The notes under the pieces: model-generated
Seen by the model: the letters and a program-made list of their open reading frames with translations, nothing else
The model's database searches: none
Told to the model about the DNA's origin: nothing
Program-made: the position numbers and the translations under genes
Source: Opisthorchis felineus
Taxonomy: Eukaryota > Platyhelminthes > Trematoda > Opisthorchiida > Opisthorchiidae
DNA: 64,000 nucleotides
NCBI GenBank assembly: GCA_004794785.1
Contig: SJOL01007351.1
Span: 347,107-411,106, forward strand
Direction: 5' to 3'
In this document: positions 57,324 through 64,000 of the stretch, piece after piece
How positions within the stretch are numbered: the stretch's first letter is position 1
How the letters are laid out: every line of letters starts with the position of its first letter

Positions 57324-60300
57324 GTAAGTAAGAGTCGATCAGTAGGTAATGCAATTAGTCTGCACTTTGTTTCAGTAGGCTCGAACCGCAAACTCTTCCA
57401 AATGGCTCAAGACAAACTGGTAGATAATTTCCATCTAGAAGAAGAATGCATAAGTTGTCCGTCTGACCCACCTTATGAGGCAAAGCTTAACTATTCTGCA
57501 TTTGTTTGTTTGTGTACACCTCCCTAATATCGAAATGAATGAGCTCCAGATGTGAGGGTTCTGTTTGTATTCAGATAATCCCTTTTAATTTGTGAGCATG
57601 TAGAAGCATATAGTTAACTCCCAGTAAGAGAGCCTCCAACTGAGGTACTCACTTCAGGCATGTTCTCAGATTTCGCACCGTTTAATCCACTCCTTTGGAA
57701 TCTTTCGCAAATTTTGCATATTTTAATGAACAGTTTATTTATGTAGCCACCCCAGTCTATGTCATCAGCTTCTGTAGAACCGCTGCTAGGTGTCTACTAC
57801 TGAAAGCAGCAGCCATGCAAAATTTTCATTGAACTCTATCGTCCAGAGGAAAATTGGTACCACTCTTTTCCGCACAGATCAGAAAAAATAGAGAAATTTT
57901 ATCGTCCATAAGCCGAAGCATTTTTTCTCATTACAAGCATCTTTGCATCTTCCACCCCAATTGTGACTCAAGGTGGATTGGCGATATTGATGAAAATTTT
58001 AGTTTGGCCTGTATTTATTTTGTAGTGTAGTTACTCATCGCTTAGCAGCCTGATATTTCATCAGACCAACTTTTTGCCACCTTAAAGACTAGGCAGATTA
58101 ACTGCAACATTACCCTAATTCTCATTCATACGGCCTGCTAGACTGGGCAGTGATTTCATGGCTGTTCTTCACAGAAACCTAACCGTTTGGCGTAAGCCTG
58201 CCGATAACTATGGGATAACGTGTGCTTCCAAATATCTACTGGTCTTATTTACTGAAGACAGGGTCCCAAAGTTTCTGTGACGATTGTAAACAGAAGTTCT
58301 GTCCACGTATTTATATAATTCCAAGGTAGTCTCTACAGTTCAAGCTAAAAACCAATATCTTACAAGCATCCATTTCTACGTTTTGTGTTTCACTTTTAGA
58401 CAATTGCTATAAAGTGGTGTGGGTGACTGACTTCGCGTCAAGGATTTTCCGTAATGCTATGCATAACAGTCAAGCAAAATTGTCATATCCTTCTATTTTT
58501 GCATGAACTCAGTTGTGTAAACAACGTACACATCAAAACTTATTGGAAATTAGTTTTAGAGTTACCTTCCATAATCTTGATATGCTCCTATCAGGGACGG
58601 CATGCAACTCCACTAGCAGCTACAGTCCCCTGAGTACATTGCAACATATTATAGGTGCATGAAATCCCAGGGGGACGAGACTGAAAGAATACATCATCAG
58701 TAAAGTTTCACAAACAACATGACCGGTGAACGTACTCACGGACAATGCGCTGCGCTGACTGGTTGCAAAGGTTGATGGAAGCCAATTGTTAAACACAAAC
58801 TTTTGAGTTCTATACTACATACATGCATTCTTGAAACCCTCCTAGAGACGGAAGCTCTAAAAGGTGAAACTGGGCTCTAGATCAAACTAGAATCAGCGGA
58901 AAGTGTAACTACCAAAACCTAGTAAGCCCCGGAGACGAATGTGTCTATTTGCCGGCAAACATTTTCGATTTTGAGGCCACCAGAAAACCCGGTGAGCTGT
59001 GTTGATTTTCATAATAAACGCATTGCCTAGCGAGACCCGTCGGCCCCGTCGGCCCCGTCGGCTGAGTGAGCTCAACTCAGTTGCGAAGTCTGATTTACAG
59101 TGTGACTGACAGACGATGAACCCGAAGTGACATCACTCAAACTTCCAGAATCTTATCACACTACGCTCTAGAAACTCGAGTATAGCCGTTAACTCATCGG
59201 GTTTAAGAAGCATAATTTTCGTCCATTATTCCAGCCAACGATGGTCACTTCCTAGTATTGGTCAAACCAATAAAATACAAATCTCTACTGCTGCAGATTG
59301 GCCTTCGTCCAAAGCTACTCCAAGAAAACGAATAATGACGGAGTCTTTCAGTAGAGCATTTTCCAACAAATTTTCGCAACAGCTAGTAAATTTTGGCGTT
59401 ATTCGATTGTCAAATCTTCCCCAAAACAAAACCAGTGAAGTTGCCTAATACTCGAAATCTTGTTGATCACGTCCAAATTCTACAGAGAACTCCATAGTCC
59501 TTTGAACTTGGAAGCGTGTCCACGCATTACTTTTCTGGAAGTCATACACAGTGGCTTCAACCCGAGGATAAAATGAGTCAGTCTATATTCGCAATAAGCT
59601 CATTTTCAAATTACCTTGGCTTTAGCTTAAGGTCCGACAACTGATCCATTCGTCTATGATATTTTTCAACTGGATTTGCTTCATAAAGGTCCCTTGTGTT
59701 TCATCTGATATCGTATTTGATATACCGTGGTATATTTGTCGACAAAACACCACTAATAAGGTTGGTAAAAACTCTTCGACAGCCCACGACTGGTTTCACC
59801 CTTCTTAAGGCTCATCAGGTAGGCGCAGTCCTCCAGTTTCCGTCAAACTTATGTTCAATTTGAAACCAAGTTGTAAGCAGTTTTTCCAACGCACTCATTC
59901 GCAGCTGAGATGCTGCTGATCCACCCAGTGCGAACAAAATTGTTCGCAAATAAGTGTAGTTCCGAAATTGTATCCAATCTGGGTTCAAGTGAAGCGTTAG
60001 GTGAACGGAAACTCTGGAACTGTGCTCAGATGATCAGCCTCGTTGGCTGTCGAGGAGCTTTCAGCAACCGTCAAGAGCTACTCCTTACTTCATTGGACTT
60101 TTGCCTGTTTGTGATGTTCTACCCACGATCCATGCCTTCCTAGTAGCCACTCGGTCTTTGAAAAGTCGATTGCTATTAACTGATATGGGTAGTGCAAGAC
60201 CAACCAATTACCTAAACCGTAGTGTCCAGTCTTCTTTTCATCTTACTCTCAGGCATCACTGGCAATATGATGGCTTGTTCCAATAGCTGGAGTTCCATTC

Positions 60301-63300
60301 CTCGCATGGGGGACATTGAATTATCATCATTTCAAATGAGGCTAAGCAGCTTGCACTCTAAGCGACCGCGAGCTTTTCCCTGATGGCCAAAAAATACCAG
60401 ATGCTAAGGTCCCCTTACGCCAAATAAGCACCCGACGCTCAAAACCTCCATCTCTGCCGCCGGATAAGACACGGTTAACTGCAGTCAGTGGATGGCAGCT
60501 CCGTCCGATGCTTTAGTGGCCGTTGAAGTAGTCGACTACAATCAAGAACTTACCGGTGGTCAAGATCTTCGTTGATTATTCGGGAACAGAGCGTTCCACA
60601 TACATTCCCGTGGGTATATATCGAGGATATCAGTGGCCAAAATCATCAGAAATTAGTTATTCTACGATACATTTTCAAATACTGTATGAACCAAAGGCTA
60701 TCGGGTCAAGTTATCCTCTTCAGAAGTACCACAGTCCAGCCTTTGAAAGCCTACGGTCACAAGGGGTAAAAAATCTGCCCAATCCCCCAAAAGTACCGGG
60801 TATATTATCTACCTAACCTTAAGACGACACTAAGTTGGTTTTTATTTTTAACTTTTTGTAGCAACGTTAATGGCCCTGTTCTCTCCTGTATGCACTTTAC
60901 TACCAACCCACATGATATTACAATGGGACCCACGGTGTAACAATGCGAAGCATCCCGGATACCTACTTAATTCGAGTCCGGTTATGGTCATGGCTTTCAT
61001 TACTAACTCCGATCGCATCATTCTCAGACGGACCACAAAATAAAACATTTTGGCGGCTACATTTCAACTTTTGGGACTCCAAAGCCCTCCCACTGGGTAT
61101 GAGAATGGTAAGGATAACTCACCTGAGTTTAGGAGGAAGAACAAAATATAACAAGCGTTCTAGTGAGACAAGCGACAGTGTTGCGTTCCAAAAAAGGGGT
61201 TTGCAGTATGAAAGTAAACTATCTCCAACACATGTACAGCCTGCCTCTTTTTTCATTGCATTTACCCAGCTATGGTCTGTTTGTCCAGTTTCTTGTGGTA
61301 TTCATGTCACGTTCGGAGCTTCTTCACCCACTCTTCACACCTTTAGTGTGTTCAGATCTCTTGCGTTTTCGAATTCGCATGCCTCGTTAAACGGTTCTAA
61401 TTGTTATTGTAATTGAAGCGATGCGGCACACCTGAATTCTACAACCAATCACCCGGGTACATGCGATCACTGTATGATTCGTACTCAGTCAATTTCTAGG
61501 TGATTTTCGTTTGTCTATTCTACCGTCACGCTGCTAGTGAGTACAAAGAATAGGCCAGACACTAACGCTATATACGTCTCTCTAAGACGCCAAACTCAAT
61601 TTGGGGAGAGAAGCGCAGTCCTGGGATGCTCTTTGCTAAACCCACACAACTGGTTTGATAGAAAGTCCTTATGTAGGTTTGAAGATTGTACCATATCCCA
61701 AATCCATGGAATACTTGCTAAATCATGGAATACCTTGAGGTTTTGGTTGTCCAGTTGGTACTTGTAAGCCAGCTGAGCTGTGTATAAGACTTTGTTGAAG
61801 AAATTACAGTAGAATTATTCTGATCATCGGATAGCAACTACAGATGCAAATTAATTTCTTGGTCTCAATTTAGTCTGAAGTTTACTTACTCAAGAAGTAC
61901 ATCTCATACCAAATCTTGGTTTTATACGTGAGTCCAAACCATGAGAAGAATTGGGTATCATAAAAGTATGTAAATGTCAACGATCCGGCTTGTTAAATTC
62001 CCCAAAAACTTCATGAAAAATGCAACTGACATCACTCATGAATTCCGTTTTAACTAGCTGAATTCAGATAGGCAGCACTTTCCCACTGGATTTTGAGTCT
62101 GTGCCGAAAAATTATCCAGCTATGGAATCCAGAGTGTACATCCTAGTTCCTTGGTACGGGCAGCGTTTTTGGTGCACACATATCCAATGCTCTTCATTCA
62201 AGTCAACTTTAAATGAAGACTGATGATCATGTAAGGTGCAAAGACAGGTGTTTATACACGTCGAATTTCGAGGCAGACATCTGCAGGCATTTGTTTTAGG
62301 TGCTATCATTGTTTCAAACAGCTAGCTGCTACTGATTGGTCAGAAAACGCGTGACTCCGGTAGCGTCAAGCTGGAAGTCATAGCTGAAGGTTCACATGCT
62401 CGATCCACGTTAACCCATAAAAGGAGTTCAGAACAGGAGGAAAGAATCTGCGCAAATAAGGTTTCCATGAACGGATTGTGCCTGTATGGCTAACATTTAC
62501 TTGTTTCAAAAATTTTCAGGCATTTTTCGCATTGACTACCCCGCCGCATCAAATTTGGCAGCATGTCAGTTCCATCCTGGGTTGCAGTAAAATTATCTTT
62601 TGCAAATAATAAAATGCAAATTATTGTTGGAGAGGCTAGAGTGTTCGGCATTTTCGCCGTCACATAGTTCCACAGGTTTTTAGCTTTTATGGCTCTCAGC
62701 GACTTCACAATTGTCCCTTATCAAAGATGCCAAAGGTATCAGATACTTGACAGGAGTAGGGTAAATTTGGAGATCTTATTTTAACTGACATGTGATGTTG
62801 AGTTCTACTCTAAACAACAGTGAGTAGTGTATAGCGTACCTCGGAATTTTTATGCAGCTTATCGAAAGTCCCATCGATCAGGCCATCGGTCCAATAGACT
62901 AACCAAACACAAAAACTAATGAACACTTTCAATATGTTTTATCACAATCAGAAGCGTTGTCATACGCAAAAGCTAGGCAAAACAGAACTTGCGAACAAAC
63001 GGTTGTGTGTTAAACTTCACCATGCTGCGTGACTCTTGGTTGAGGAAATCAGTCCTGGTGAGTCCATAATAGAATGCCGACGTGAGACAAAATCGGTCGT
63101 TTTGAGTGCACTGCTTGGCAAAACATCTACACCATATCAATTCCCAAGTATCCTAAAATTCCTTCCCAACAAAGAGGAACAATTGCATTCACCTGTTTAG
63201 ATGTGACCATTCAAGTACACTCAGGGGCTGCTCGCATATCACATTTCTGAGGTTCTGATTCCGTCAGGGCCAATGGTATGCACTATAGGTGGGCCCTTGC

Positions 63301-63794
63301 AAGAAGAGGACTCGGACCTTGTTCCTCAACTAGTTGCCGTGGATTAGTGGGGATAACTGAGCCAGACAAAGAACAGTATTGTTTAAAGCAAAGTGATATA
63401 TATATATATATATATATAATATACGTATATTCACAGAACCATATCTCTTCAAACGAATGTACCACATCCACCGAAGATATTCCTCATAGGGCCTTCACTA
63501 CGTCCACTCCCTTCGACTCTTTAATCATCGTCTTTATAAAAGGGTTTCCTAATTAACCGCACTCAGATGTTGTTTTCAAGAACAACAAGAACTCTGAAGA
63601 AGCCGACTTTGGATGAGTCACCAATGGCTCAACAATCAAGGGATGAAAACATAATAGTGTAATTTTTCTCCACAGCAATGGAGCGTCCGTTTGGAGGAGG
63701 AAGCCAAACATTGGGCCTGGCAGTGCATTGATTTGAAAGAACCCGATAATGACGACGGGGAGGTTCGTGGCTATTCAGAACAAGAAGATTACGA
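57123..63794 (+). CDS. CAP-domain (SCP/TAPS) secreted protein, exons 1-2, continues right
   Basis: Exon 1 (57123-57323) encodes MTQMRSSLLLVLTVPIVLEC, a signal peptide, then LEKHNLARSMVAEGKIQGQP and QAESMPEL, the classic first CAP block (HN..R..V..G...QP.A..M..L). Its donor is CTG|GTAAGT in phase 0. Exon 2 (63676-63794) follows TTTTTCTCCACAG and begins QWSVRLEEEAKHWAWQCIDL, the second CAP block (W...LE..A..WA..C), then an acidic KEPDNDDGEVRG stretch and SEQEDY, with donor GA|GTATGT. The gene continues past the window; the CAP motifs with the later catalytic-like His and Glu are not seen. The intron is 6352 bases. The 57117 TTG upstream is not a start. Confidence 0.85.
57540..59730. other. intron of the CAP gene, no supported feature
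   Basis: AT-rich intronic sequence. A minor triple repeat of CGTCGGCCCC lies at 59037-59063. Confidence 0.4.
59760..59848 (-). ncRNA. hammerhead ribozyme motif, near-intact, in CAP intron
   Basis: On minus: stem I strand GCCTAC, core CTGATGA (59818-59812), stem II GCCT/AGGGT with loop, GAAA (59797-59794), stem III ACCAGT, then CGTGGGC. GCCTAC pairs with GTGGGC in six pairs with only one G-U, better than the copy at 30.3 kb. Stem III (ACC/AGT) has a mismatch relative to ACC/GGT. It lies in the CAP gene intron, antisense to the gene. Confidence 0.65.
59900..60085 (+). repeat. partner half-module of hammerhead family, core deleted
   Basis: ATCTGGGTTCAAGTGAAGCG, GTGAACGGAAACTCTGGAAC, CAGATGATCAGCCTCG directly joined to TTGGCTGTCGAGGAGCTTTC, then AGCAACCGTCAAGAG. 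The segment from stem II to stem III is missing. With 59760-59848 it repeats the inverted arrangement. Confidence 0.6.
60090..63390. other. intron of the CAP gene, no supported feature
   Basis: Plus frames at 60556-60816 and 60943-61416 and the Cys-rich minus frame at 62112-62309 were inspected. None has a splice pair plus motif that I can defend. Confidence 0.3.
63396..63418. repeat. (TA)n microsatellite
   Basis: About 11 TA units in the CAP gene intron. Confidence 0.9.
63676..63794 (+). CDS. CAP gene exon 2
   Basis: 119 bases with acceptor CTCCACAG and donor GTATGT. It is too short to appear as an open frame of notable length and was found by looking for the W...LE..A..WA..C block expected after exon 1. 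It exits in phase 2. Confidence 0.8.
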
Positions 63795-64000
63795 GTATGT
63801 TCCTTATGTCTACTGAAACTTACTTTGCTTTATTAGTAAAAACATCATCCTAAAAATCATAAAACCTAGTGACTAATAGCAAACATAACGGCGCACACGA
63901 CACATACAGTTTATGGTATATACAAATTGCACGCAAACTGCAACCAACCAAATTATGGTCTTCAGATAGTGTAAACTAAGGAAGAAAGTATTTATTTGTT

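Noticed and set aside
60556..60816. Possible plus-strand exon in the CAP intron
   Set aside because: Protein-like composition, but only a weak donor (GTAAAA), no acceptor, and no CAP block.
62112..62309. Cys-rich minus-strand peptide
   Set aside because: Six or more Cys in a short frame, but there is no signal peptide or splice support and the Cys spacing matches no domain I know.

Overview
The window is eukaryotic. It has long introns with canonical GT-AG sites, dispersed tRNA-derived SINEs, decayed non-LTR, Ty3-like and Penelope-like retroelements, microsatellites and sparse coding sequence. The mix of RTE-type LINEs, Penelope remnants with a GIY-YIG domain, hammerhead-bearing repeats and secreted CAP (SCP/TAPS) genes points to a parasitic flatworm. 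A tapeworm with a large repeat-rich genome, for example a diphyllobothriidean, is the best guess. That assignment is inference.

Layout. 1-8.9 kb: LINE graveyard (three RTE-like fragments on +, one RT fragment on -) with SINE copies. 9.1-28.9 kb: a complete six-exon + strand gene encoding a 611-residue BTB-BACK-Kelch protein that matches KEAP1 blade by blade, ending in an AATAAA signal. Its introns (2.0-4.9 kb) hold SINEs, a TC microsatellite, an RTE fragment and possible antisense exons. 30.0-30.6 kb: a 530-bp composite repeat with 16-bp flanking direct repeats and two inverted hammerhead-ribozyme modules. 30.9-31.75 kb: one LTR plus a gag fragment on -. 31.9-35.0 kb: blocks on - that look like a secreted immunoglobulin-like protein, with signs of decay (mutated donor, frameshift). 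35.0-35.5 kb: a highly acidic, poly-Asp exon on -. 38.9-39.5 kb: Penelope-like RT and GIY-YIG remnants on -. 41.84-42.08 kb: an almost perfect 242-bp palindrome. 44.96-45.18 kb: one orphan exon with good splice sites. 50.3-63.8 kb: two divergently oriented CAP-domain genes, the right-hand one with a 6.35-kb intron whose second exon lies at the right edge.

How the parts relate. KEAP1 is the substrate adaptor of a CUL3 ubiquitin ligase controlling a Cap'n'collar/NRF2 factor. This copy keeps all the NRF2-contact residues I could check but lacks several sensor cysteines of human KEAP1. The CAP genes encode secreted proteins of the kind often expanded in parasitic helminths. The hammerhead repeats occur at several sites and fit the known association of hammerheads with Penelope-like elements, remnants of which are also present. 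Most remaining sequence (about 36.6-38.2, 40-41.8, 45.2-50.2, 52.3-54.3 and 57.5-63.6 kb) shows no gene I can support.
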